Source: TMED26 sp002694075 (GTDB lineage Bacteria; Pseudomonadota; Alphaproteobacteria; Thalassobaculales; Thalassobaculaceae). From it: DNA of 10,909 nucleotides. Each line of letters begins with the position of its first letter. Positions within the stretch are counted from its first letter, which is position 1. The stretch covers positions 1 to 10,909 of the forward strand of contig JAYYDT010000036.1 in assembly GCA_036160575.1 (NCBI GenBank), read 5' to 3'. Positions 1 through 5,797 of this stretch are shown here, piece by piece. The position numbers were made by a program, and so were the translations under genes. Below the pieces are notes generated by a model. The model made no database searches. It was not told the origin of the DNA and saw only the letters and a program-made list of their open reading frames with translations.

Positions 1-38
1 GATACCAGGTGCAGATTCACGATGTTATCATCGCTCAT
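1..38 (-). CDS. ppsR: PpsR-like kinase/pyrophosphorylase (RP001/DUF299), 5' end only
   Basis: Only the first 12 codons and part of the 13th lie in the window, read leftwards from the ATG at 38-36. They give MSDDNIVNLHLV followed by TC, the start of a serine codon. This matches the beginning of alphaproteobacterial PpsR/DUF299 proteins, whose N terminus runs HLHLVSDSTGET. Family members are bifunctional kinase/pyrophosphorylases that control phosphoenolpyruvate synthase or pyruvate phosphate dikinase. The identification rests on this short stretch plus context: this gene (RP001) faces hemE across the origin in Caulobacter and Rickettsia. No clear Shine-Dalgarno is visible upstream (39-60). Other ATGs at 49-60 on this strand are in different frames. 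The rest of the gene lies left of the window. Confidence 0.65.
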   Translation of the reverse strand, partial: MSDDNIVNLHLV

Positions 39-185
39 GTTGGGGACCCATACACATCATATTGTGAACATCTTGTGCGCGAAACACCGTTCATCCCCAA
101 GCTACAGGTCACGATGATTTCCGTGCCCACAATCCAGGGAATCGTCCCAGCGAAAGCGCCGGCGGCGGTCGCAACCCACACAGTT

Positions 186-194
186 TGAGGATAA
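186..194 (-). promoter_or_regulatory. DnaA-box-like site
   Basis: TGAGGATAA on the plus strand differs at one base from TGTGGATAA, the complement of the DnaA box TTATCCACA. It sits at the left edge of an AT-rich stretch in the predicted origin. A single such 9-mer can arise by chance; it gains weight from the cluster. Confidence 0.35.
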
Positions 195-216
195 TCGATC
201 GTTAAATTCACCGTTC

Positions 217-235
217 AAGAAATTCTCAATTTCTT
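217..235. repeat. AT-rich perfect inverted repeat in the predicted origin
   Basis: AAGAAATT (217-224) and AATTTCTT (228-235) are perfect reverse complements separated by CTC. The repeat lies in the most AT-rich part of the left origin half and is followed by a run of seven A's (241-247). It could help strand opening or bind a protein such as IHF or DnaA, but no known site matches well. It has no T-tract of terminator type. Confidence 0.5.
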
Positions 236-295
236 CCACCAAAAAAACCCAAGGCCAACATGGCCGCACGCCCGAACCCAATACTATTCCGGCGG

Positions 296-304
296 TTTTC
301 CCCA
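296..304 (+). promoter_or_regulatory. DnaA-box-like site
   Basis: TTTTCCCCA fits the degenerate DnaA box TTWTNCACA with one mismatch (C for A at position 7). It lies 12 bases from the stronger box on the opposite strand at 316-324, so the two form an inverted pair. Confidence 0.3.
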
Positions 305-315
305 CTTCTCACCAC

Positions 316-324
316 CGTGGATAA
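316..324 (-). promoter_or_regulatory. DnaA box, near consensus
   Basis: CGTGGATAA is the complement of TTATCCACG, eight of nine matches to TTATCCACA with only the last base different. Bases of this kind at the end position are common in alphaproteobacterial origins. It is followed by a short A-run (323-328). A weaker copy, CGTGGATGA, lies at 371-379 in the same orientation. Confidence 0.5.
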
Positions 325-382
325 AAAACATCCGCGACGAGCGTCACCGCCGTGCAATTTAGGGCTGACGCGTGGATGACTT

Positions 383-397
383 TTAATCCCCTTTTTA
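383..397 (+). promoter_or_regulatory. CtrA-like half-site pair overlapping a DnaA box
   Basis: TTAA (383-386), seven bases, then TTTA (394-397) match the CtrA motif TTAA-N7-TTAA at seven of eight positions. In Caulobacter CtrA sites overlap DnaA boxes in the origin and repress initiation. Here the right half overlaps the DnaA-type box at 393-401. The site lies about 35 bases upstream of the hemE -10 candidate, so it could also act on hemE. No ctrA gene is visible in the window, so the call is tentative. Confidence 0.3.
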
Positions 398-401
398 CAC
401 A
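393..401 (+). promoter_or_regulatory. DnaA box matching TTWTNCACA
   Basis: TTTTACACA satisfies the degenerate E. coli DnaA-box consensus TTWTNCACA at every position, though it differs at two positions from the strongest form TTATCCACA. It lies within the AT-rich right half of the predicted origin and overlaps the CtrA-like motif. Confidence 0.45.
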
Positions 402-404
402 CCC

Positions 405-436
405 TTCTACTTCTTCTTCAAAATAGTCCATATATT
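405..436 (+). promoter_or_regulatory. Possible hemE promoter
   Basis: TATATT at 431-436 is a good -10 element 55 bases before the chosen hemE start. The matching -35 is poor: TACTTC at 408-413 gives 17 bp spacing. A good -10 with a weak -35 would suit an activated or origin-coupled promoter. Transcription would begin near 443, leaving a leader of roughly 50 bases. Confidence 0.3.
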
Positions 437-490
437 CCTGATATGTATGGGAACCACAATTATCCCAGGTCCATCGCGGGGTCTCGCATC

Positions 491-1534
491 ATGCCAACCG
501 CCTCAGCCAAGCCTCTGCTTGACTGCCTCAATGGCCAAACTCAGGCTGTGCCGCCAGTTTGGCTTATGCGTCAAGCTGGTCGCTATTTACCTGAATACCG
601 CGCGCTTCGCGCCAAGGTCCCGGACTTTCTTACGCTATGTTTTACGCCCGATCTAGCCAGTGAGGTCACTCTTCAACCCATCATCCGTTACGCTATGGAT
701 GGCGCAATTTTGTTTTCAGATATTCTCGTGATCCCCCATGCCCTCGGCCAGTCGGTCAGCTTTGTGCCGGGCAAGGGGCCGGTGTTGGCGGGTTTGTCGC
801 AAGAACGCGACATCCCGGTTTTCGACGTTGATCGGTTGGATGAAACCATCGGCGCGGTTTATCAAACCGTGGGCCAGGTTAAAAAGAGACTGCCGGCGGC
901 GTGCACACTCATTGGCTTTTGCGGTGGTCCTTGGACTGTCGCGACCTACATGGTCGAAGGCGGATCCAGCCGCGATTTTCAAAAAACCAAGACCTGGGCT
1001 TTTCGTGAACCGCAAAGTTTTGGCCGGTTAATTGACGTCATTTGCGACGCGTCCATCACTTACCTTAGCGGTCAAATCGAAGCTGGCGCCGATGCCATAA
1101 AAATTTTTGACAGTTGGGCCGGGGTTCTGCCGCCGGCGGATTTCGCAAAATGGGTGATCGCGCCAACATCACGGATTGTAACAACATTGCATGCTCGATA
1201 TCCCCATGTACCGATCATCGGATTTCCACGCGGCGCCGGCGCGCAATACGTTGATTATTTAGCGCAAACCGGCGTGCATGGGATCGCGATCGATAGCGGC
1301 GTGCCACCGGCATGGGCGGCGACGCAATTGCAAGGGGCGGCGGCTGTACAGGGCAATCTCGATCCCATTCACCTGCTGGCTGGCGGTGATGGTATGGAAC
1401 GAGAAATCGCCTCAGTCCGCGACGCTCTTGGTAAAGGAAGGTTTATTTTTAATCTGGGCCACGGGGTTGTACCACAAACACCGCCCGAGCATGTGGCGGC
1501 GCTGGTCGCGGCGGTACGCGCGGGCTCCCACTGA
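491..1534 (+). CDS. hemE: Uroporphyrinogen III decarboxylase
   Basis: A cytosolic enzyme of heme synthesis that removes four carboxyl groups from uroporphyrinogen III to give coproporphyrinogen III, without cofactor. From the ATG at 491 the product is 347 residues, the usual family length. The first family signature, with WLMRQAGRYLPEYR, covers residues 21-37 and includes the substrate-binding arginines. The catalytic aspartate is in FSDIL (Asp77). The second signature, GFCGGPWTVATYMVEG, and the FDSWAG and GFPRGAG segments are intact. An in-frame ATG at 443 would add 16 residues but has no Shine-Dalgarno and no family-like sequence; the 491 start has GGGG about ten bases upstream. First gene of hemE-hemH-hemJ; hemH follows after 55 bases with no terminator between. 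Its position beside the predicted origin is conserved in alphaproteobacteria. Confidence 0.96.
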   Translation: MPTASAKPLLDCLNGQTQAVPPVWLMRQAGRYLPEYRALRAKVPDFLTLCFTPDLASEVTLQPIIRYAMDGAILFSDILVIPHALGQSVSFVPGKGPVLAGLSQERDIPVFDVDRLDETIGAVYQTVGQVKKRLPAACTLIGFCGGPWTVATYMVEGGSSRDFQKTKTWAFREPQSFGRLIDVICDASITYLSGQIEAGADAIKIFDSWAGVLPPADFAKWVIAPTSRIVTTLHARYPHVPIIGFPRGAGAQYVDYLAQTGVHGIAIDSGVPPAWAATQLQGAAAVQGNLDPIHLLAGGDGMEREIASVRDALGKGRFIFNLGHGVVPQTPPEHVAALVAAVRAGSH

Positions 1535-1589
1535 TGAATTTAGTGGCGCGGTGTTTGTGTTATCAGCTGTCTGACCTATATCCGATGCC

Positions 1590-2645
1590 ATGGAAAACAA
1601 ACGCCTCGCCATTGTCCTGTTTAATCTCGGCGGACCCGATAAACCAGAATCCGTCCAGCCGTTTTTATTCAATCTATTCAATGATAAAGCGATTATTGGT
1701 TTACCGCAGCCAATGCGCTTTTTGCTCGCCAAGTTGATATCGGCGCGGCGCGCGCCGATCGCGCGTGAGATATATGAACATCTTGGGGGTGGCTCGCCCC
1801 TGGTGCCCAATACCGAGGCCCAGGCCGAAGCTCTCACCGCCGCCCTCGACGATCTCGGTGAGGTGCGTTGTTTCATGGCGATGCGCTATTGGCATCCGAT
1901 GACCGAGGCAGCGGCGGCGGCGGTCAAAGCTTTCGACCCGGCTCGGATTATCCTGCTCCCGCTCTACCCGCAATTTTCGACCACAACCACGGGATCCTCC
2001 TTTGGCGCGTGGCGAAAAGCGGCGGCAGCCATCGGGCTGACCGCGCCGACACGGACAGTTTGTTGCTATCCAACCGAGGCGGGTTTTATCGCCGAAAGTC
2101 AGCGGCTCATCCAGGCCGAGTTAGCGACGTTAGAAGGCGACGCGCCAATCCGGATGCTCTATTCGGCTCATGGCCTACCAAAGAAAATTGTCGCTGGCGG
2201 CGACCCCTATCAGGCGCAAGTGGAAATGACGGCGGGGGCTATCGCCGCTGGGATCGGCGATTCACGCGTGGAAAATGTCGTTTGTTTTCAAAGTCGGGTT
2301 GGCCCCCTGGAGTGGATCGGTCCGGCGACCGAAGATGAAATCGCGCGCGCCGGTGATGATGGATGTCGAGTCGTTATTTTTCCGCTCGCTTTTGTTTCCG
2401 AACACTCCGAGACCTTGGTCGAATTGGACATCGAATATGGTGAACTCGCGGCCGAAAAAGGCGTTTTGGATTATCGGCGAGTGGCGACGGTTGGCGCGGG
2501 TCGCGCCTTCATCGATGGCCTCGCGAATACCGTGCGGGAGGTTCTGGGTGAGGCGCCGGCTCTAGCGGCGGCGGGCGGTCGGCGTATTTGCGCCGCCAAA
2601 TGGGGACGGTGTCCCTGTCAACTCGAGGCGCCGGTCGATGGGTGA
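1590..2645 (+). CDS. hemH: Ferrochelatase, with cysteine-bearing C-terminal tail
   Basis: Inserts ferrous iron into protoporphyrin IX, the last step of protoheme synthesis. The product is 351 residues. The N terminus, VLFNLGGPDKPESV, is typical. YPQFSTTTTGSSF and SAHGLPKK, followed by GGDPYQAQ, are the ferrochelatase signatures. His194 (in SAHG) and Glu274 (in FVSEHSETLVELD) correspond to human His263 and Glu343; the 80-residue spacing is the same. The C-terminal tail carries Cys334, Cys341 and Cys343 (C-x6-C-x-C). Alphaproteobacterial ferrochelatases such as that of Caulobacter can hold a [2Fe-2S] cluster, so these may be ligands; that is inference. The last codons overlap hemJ by 8 bases, which suggests translational coupling. 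No strong Shine-Dalgarno precedes the ATG. Confidence 0.96.
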   Translation: MENKRLAIVLFNLGGPDKPESVQPFLFNLFNDKAIIGLPQPMRFLLAKLISARRAPIAREIYEHLGGGSPLVPNTEAQAEALTAALDDLGEVRCFMAMRYWHPMTEAAAAAVKAFDPARIILLPLYPQFSTTTTGSSFGAWRKAAAAIGLTAPTRTVCCYPTEAGFIAESQRLIQAELATLEGDAPIRMLYSAHGLPKKIVAGGDPYQAQVEMTAGAIAAGIGDSRVENVVCFQSRVGPLEWIGPATEDEIARAGDDGCRVVIFPLAFVSEHSETLVELDIEYGELAAEKGVLDYRRVATVGAGRAFIDGLANTVREVLGEAPALAAAGGRRICAAKWGRCPCQLEAPVDG

Positions 2646-3072
2646 TTTTTATCTTTGGGTCAAAGCGGTTCATGTGATCGCGATTATCGCTTGGATGGCG
2701 GGCATGCTCTATTTGCCGCGTCTTTTCGTTTACCACGCCGCAGCTGCGGTCGACACCGCCACTTCGGAAACTTTTAAAGTGATGGAGCGACGCCTCCTGC
2801 GCGCGATTACCACCCCGGCGATGATCGTAAGTTTGATCAGCGGGGCATGGCTTATCCTGATGGTGCCGGAGCATTTGAGCGAAGGCTGGTTGCACGCGAA
2901 AATCGCGCTGGTGATCGCCATGGTCGCCGCTCACGGTTTATTGGCCCGGCATCATCGGCTGTTCGCCAGTGATCAAAATCGCCAGTCAGCCCGGTATTTT
3001 CGCATCTTGAATGAAGTGCCAACGGTTTTGCTAATCGGCATCATTATTCTTGTGATCGTTCGACCGTTTTAA
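2638..3072 (+). CDS. hemJ: Protoporphyrinogen IX oxidase, HemJ type
   Basis: HemJ (UPF0093) is an inner-membrane protein that oxidises protoporphyrinogen IX to protoporphyrin IX, the substrate of the ferrochelatase encoded just upstream. It replaces HemG and HemY in most alphaproteobacteria. The 144-residue product has about four hydrophobic helices (near residues 6-26, 56-76, 86-104, 124-142). Conserved family residues are visible: His12 in the first helix, LPRLFVYH at 26-33, and the tryptophan and lysine of WLHAK (Trp84, Lys88). The family binds heme b through a conserved histidine. The start overlaps the end of hemH by 8 bases, and GAGG lies nine bases before the ATG inside hemH. The product ends a few residues after the last helix, as usual. 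Confidence 0.93.
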   Translation: MGDFYLWVKAVHVIAIIAWMAGMLYLPRLFVYHAAAAVDTATSETFKVMERRLLRAITTPAMIVSLISGAWLILMVPEHLSEGWLHAKIALVIAMVAAHGLLARHHRLFASDQNRQSARYFRILNEVPTVLLIGIIILVIVRPF

Positions 3073-3101
3073 CTGAGCGTATCGGCAAATTCAGAAGTGA
3101 T

Positions 3102-3130
3102 TTGACAAGGTAAGCACGGCCGGTTATGTC
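3102..3130 (+). promoter_or_regulatory. Candidate sigma-70 promoter for rho
   Basis: TTGACA at 3102-3107 is a perfect -35 hexamer. A -10 candidate follows, either TTATGT (3124-3129, spacing 16) or TATGTC (3125-3130, spacing 17); both are only fair matches. The site lies 30 bases after the hemJ stop and would start transcription near 3137, about 130 bases before rho. It would let rho be expressed apart from the heme genes. Confidence 0.4.
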
Positions 3131-3134
3131 AATA

Positions 3135-3167
3135 GGCGTCGCGCGGCGATAAAGCGCGGCCTTTCTT
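3135..3167 (+). terminator. GC hairpin followed by T-rich tract (hemJ terminator or rho leader attenuator)
   Basis: GGC (3135-3137) and CGCGC (3140-3144) pair with GCGCGGCC (3154-3161). This forms an eight-pair stem with a two-base bulge and a nine-base loop. TTTCTT follows at 3162-3167. This has the shape of an intrinsic terminator with an imperfect T-tract. It could end hemE-hemH-hemJ transcripts. If the upstream promoter candidate is real, it lies at the very 5' end of the rho transcript and could act as an attenuator or stabilising hairpin. Confidence 0.4.
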
Positions 3168-3264
3168 CCACTCAAATTCCCCTCCGCAAATGACGTCGCC
3201 GCGACGCGCTGTCCTGGGATTTAGAGTGTTTTCTCCCTTCGGCATGGCCACCCCCGCGAAGATC

Positions 3265-4524
3265 ATGAACCTGCAAGAGTTGAAATCCAAGTCGCCGGCC
3301 GATCTCTTGGCTTACGCCGAGGAGTTGGAAATTGAGAACGCGAGTACCTTGCGCAAGCAAGACATGATGTTCGCGATTCTGAAGCAATTGGCCGAAAACG
3401 ATATTCCCATTTATGGCACCGGGGTTTTGGAAACTCTCCCCGATGGATTTGGTTTTTTGCGTTCGCCGGAGGCGAATTACCTGCCGGGCCCCGATGATAT
3501 TTACGTGTCACCCAGCCAAATCCGTCGATTCGGATTGCGCACCGGCGACACCGTCGAAGGTGAGATCCGCTCGCCCAAGGATGGGGAGCGATATTTCGCA
3601 TTGTTGCGAGTAAATCACATCAATTTCGAAGAGCCCGACGCGGTTCGCCATCGCATTAACTTCGACAATTTAACACCGCTCTACCCGGAACAGCGCCTGC
3701 AGCTCGAATTGGAAGACGATCCGAAGCGCAAGGAGCTGACCACTCGGGTCATCGACTTGATTTCACCGTTGGGCAAGGGCCAACGTGGCTTGATTACGGC
3801 GCCGCCGCGCACCGGTAAGACCGTGATGTTGCAGAATATCGCCCACGCCATCGCGGAAAATCATCCGGAAGTCTATTTGATTGTCCTATTGATCGACGAA
3901 CGACCGGAGGAAGTGACCGACATGGATCGGTCGGTGAAGGGCGAGGTTATTAGCTCAACCTTCGATGAACCGGCGACCCGTCATGTTCAAGTGACCGAGA
4001 TGGTGATCGAAAAAGCCAAACGCCTGGTCGAACATAAGCGCGATGTGGTGATTTTATTGGATTCGATCACGCGGCTCGCGCGCGCTTACAACACTGTGGT
4101 GCCATCGTCCGGGAAGGTTTTGACCGGCGGTGTCGATGCCAATGCCCTACAACGACCGAAAAGATTTTTTGGCGCGGCACGGAATATCGAAGAAGGCGGC
4201 TCGCTCACGATCATCGCCACGGCTTTGATCGACACCGGTTCGCGGATGGACGAGGTGATCTTCGAAGAATTTAAAGGCACCGGTAACTCCGAAATTATTC
4301 TCGATCGGAAGTTGGCCGATAAGCGGTCCTTCCCCGCTATCGACATCACCCGCTCGGGCACACGGAAAGAAGAACTGCTGGTCGACAAAGGTACCCTCGC
4401 CAAGATGTGGGTTCTCCGTCGGGTCCTCACCCAAATGGGTACCGTCGACGCCATGGAATTCCTGCTCGATAAATTGAAAGTGTCGAAGAATAACAACGAT
4501 TTCTTCGACGCCATGAACTCCTAA
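3265..4524 (+). CDS. rho: Transcription termination factor Rho
   Basis: A hexameric RNA-dependent ATPase and helicase that ends transcription at rut sites. The start at 3265 gives 419 residues, the length of E. coli Rho, beginning MNLQELK as in relatives. In-frame ATGs at 3190 and 3244 would add 25 or 7 residues without clear ribosome sites. The N-terminal RNA-binding domain shows DGFGFLRS and GPDDIYVSPSQIRRF. The P-loop APPRTGKT has its lysine at 185 (E. coli Lys184). Walker B is VVILLDS. The Q-loop region (GGVDANALQRPKRFFGAARN) and the R-loop (EFKGTGNSE) are intact, so the enzyme should be active. E. coli rho represses itself by attenuation in its leader; here the leader holds a hairpin. 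The next gene starts 25 bases downstream with no visible terminator. Confidence 0.97.
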   Translation: MNLQELKSKSPADLLAYAEELEIENASTLRKQDMMFAILKQLAENDIPIYGTGVLETLPDGFGFLRSPEANYLPGPDDIYVSPSQIRRFGLRTGDTVEGEIRSPKDGERYFALLRVNHINFEEPDAVRHRINFDNLTPLYPEQRLQLELEDDPKRKELTTRVIDLISPLGKGQRGLITAPPRTGKTVMLQNIAHAIAENHPEVYLIVLLIDERPEEVTDMDRSVKGEVISSTFDEPATRHVQVTEMVIEKAKRLVEHKRDVVILLDSITRLARAYNTVVPSSGKVLTGGVDANALQRPKRFFGAARNIEEGGSLTIIATALIDTGSRMDEVIFEEFKGTGNSEIILDRKLADKRSFPAIDITRSGTRKEELLVDKGTLAKMWVLRRVLTQMGTVDAMEFLLDKLKVSKNNNDFFDAMNS

Positions 4525-4549
4525 GCCGTTGCCCTGACAGAGACGTGAG

Positions 4550-5785
4550 ATGGGTTTGCCGCCGGCCTTGCGAAACCCTGTCTTCTGTTTTTGGGGGTTG
4601 ATTTCGGTCGGTGCGGTGAGCCAGCTCGTTCTTGGGCTTTATAGCCACCAATCCATGGCTGTTAGCTTCATCGTTATGGCAGTGGGTTTGGTCGGGTTAG
4701 CGCGCTGGCATTTGGGTCGATGGGTCGGCATCGATCCATTGGTGACCGCCGCGCTTACGATATTGACCGTGGCGCTGCTGGTTCAGCCGTTGATAGCCCC
4801 TGATTGCGCGCGCTGCAGCGGTCGGGCGGTGCGCGTTCTCCCCCTCCTCTGGCTGATGGCGTTCGCGGTCCATGCGGCCTACGCCGTTTTTTCCGATATG
4901 CCGGTATGGGCGAGCCGATGGTTCAAGTTTTTATCCTGGGGTGGCGGTGTCCTCGTTTGTTTGATGCTGGTTGAGTTATTAGGCGACGCGGCGGTTTATC
5001 GCTGGGTCGTTGACTTTCCCGCGAACGAAGCTGTTGGTTTATCGCGTTACAACCGCGCCGCTAGCTTGTTGGCCTTGGCGATATGGTCATGGTTAGGTTG
5101 GGTGATGCTAAGGTCGGGCCGAAGCGCCGCCGCGCCGTTTTTGGTAGTGGTGGTTTTGGTAGGGTTGACAGCGGTTCTAGCTTTAGGCGAGTCGACCACC
5201 TCGCTGCTGGCGCTCGCCTTGGGGTTGACGGCGGCAGTGCTAGCGGCGGCGGCGCCGGGTTGGGTTTTATTGGCTGGTACGCTCACCCAGATAGCAGTTC
5301 TGGCGGCCGGGCCGTGGCCGTGGGCGGGTTGGCCGGCGCGTTTGAACGATAGTTTTGGGCAATGGCCGGTCACGCTTTGGCATCGGTTCGAAATTTGGGA
5401 TCACGGCGCTTTGGCGGCGGCTGCGAAGCCTTGGTTTGGCTGGGGCTTCAGTGGTTATCGGGAAGTGCCGAAAACTTTGGCGCCGACCGAGACCTATCGT
5501 TATTTCGTGGAAGCGCCGACCCATCCCCATAATGTGTTTTTACAATTATGGGTCGAGCTGGGCATTTGGGGCGCGCTCGCCGGTGGTCTTGTGGTTTTGG
5601 CTGTGGCGCGGGCGATTTGGGCGGGACCGCGGTCGGCGCGACCGACCGCTATTGCCACCTTCGCGGCCACCGTGACTGTTGCCATCGCTGCCTATGGCGC
5701 GTGGCAAGCTAGCTGGTTGGCGATTATTGGTTTCGTGATGGTCTCGCAAGCGGCGGTGGCCGCGATTGCCGCGCCGCGCAGCTAA
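4550..5785 (+). CDS. O-antigen ligase/polymerase-like polytopic membrane protein (Wzy_C/WaaL family)
   Basis: A 411-residue, very hydrophobic protein with roughly ten membrane segments, the first near residues 11-30 and the last near 385-405. Between them, around residues 260-328, lies a hydrophilic loop with the hallmarks of the O-antigen ligase family: R-F-E-I-W-D-H (279-285), GWGFSGYR, and HPHN (325-328) before FLQLWVELGIWGAL. In WaaL-type GT-C enzymes an arginine and a histidine of this periplasmic loop are needed to move a lipid-linked glycan to lipid A-core or another acceptor. NRAAS near residue 167 also fits alphaproteobacterial members. The family includes polymerases and ligases for other glycans, so the substrate cannot be told. 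Cys86 and Cys89 form a CxxC in an early loop. It follows rho by 25 bases and may be read from the rho transcript; GAGACGTGAG precedes the ATG. Confidence 0.75.
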   Translation: MGLPPALRNPVFCFWGLISVGAVSQLVLGLYSHQSMAVSFIVMAVGLVGLARWHLGRWVGIDPLVTAALTILTVALLVQPLIAPDCARCSGRAVRVLPLLWLMAFAVHAAYAVFSDMPVWASRWFKFLSWGGGVLVCLMLVELLGDAAVYRWVVDFPANEAVGLSRYNRAASLLALAIWSWLGWVMLRSGRSAAAPFLVVVVLVGLTAVLALGESTTSLLALALGLTAAVLAAAAPGWVLLAGTLTQIAVLAAGPWPWAGWPARLNDSFGQWPVTLWHRFEIWDHGALAAAAKPWFGWGFSGYREVPKTLAPTETYRYFVEAPTHPHNVFLQLWVELGIWGALAGGLVVLAVARAIWAGPRSARPTAIATFAATVTVAIAAYGAWQASWLAIIGFVMVSQAAVAAIAAPRS

Positions 5786-5797
5786 GCCGCGTTCAAT

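Larger units (their letters stand above)
39..490. other. oriC: Predicted chromosomal replication origin (oriC), gene-free region between ppsR and hemE
   Basis: About 450 bases carry no convincing gene. They lie between divergent ppsR and hemE, the position of the origin in Caulobacter crescentus and Rickettsia prowazekii. Seen in the sequence: DnaA-box-like 9-mers at 186-194, 296-304, 316-324 and 393-401; weaker ones with two mismatches at 48-56, 63-71, 91-99, 232-240 and 371-379; AT-rich stretches around 191-260 and 380-445; an AT-rich inverted repeat at 217-235; a CtrA-like half-site pair at 383-397; and a GANTC methylation motif at 139-143. Two parS sites lie 8-10 kb to the right, as expected near an origin. 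None of the boxes is a perfect TTATCCACA, so the call rests mainly on gene context. The region should also carry the hemE promoter. Confidence 0.6.

Noticed and set aside
102..305. A 67-codon minus-strand open frame inside the hemE upstream gap
   Set aside because: No ribosome site, no recognisable motif and low-complexity arginine-rich content; it lies over the DnaA-box cluster and is best read as noncoding origin DNA.
459..468. TTATCCCAG as a further DnaA box
   Set aside because: Three mismatches to TTATCCACA at the conserved 3' half; not better than chance.
443..490. Upstream in-frame ATG for hemE adding 16 residues
   Set aside because: No Shine-Dalgarno and the added residues do not resemble HemE N termini; it also lies too close to the TATATT -10 candidate to leave a leader.
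5786..5797. Terminator between the convergent membrane-protein gene and qor
   Set aside because: Only 12 bases separate the stops and no hairpin with a T-tract was seen on either strand.
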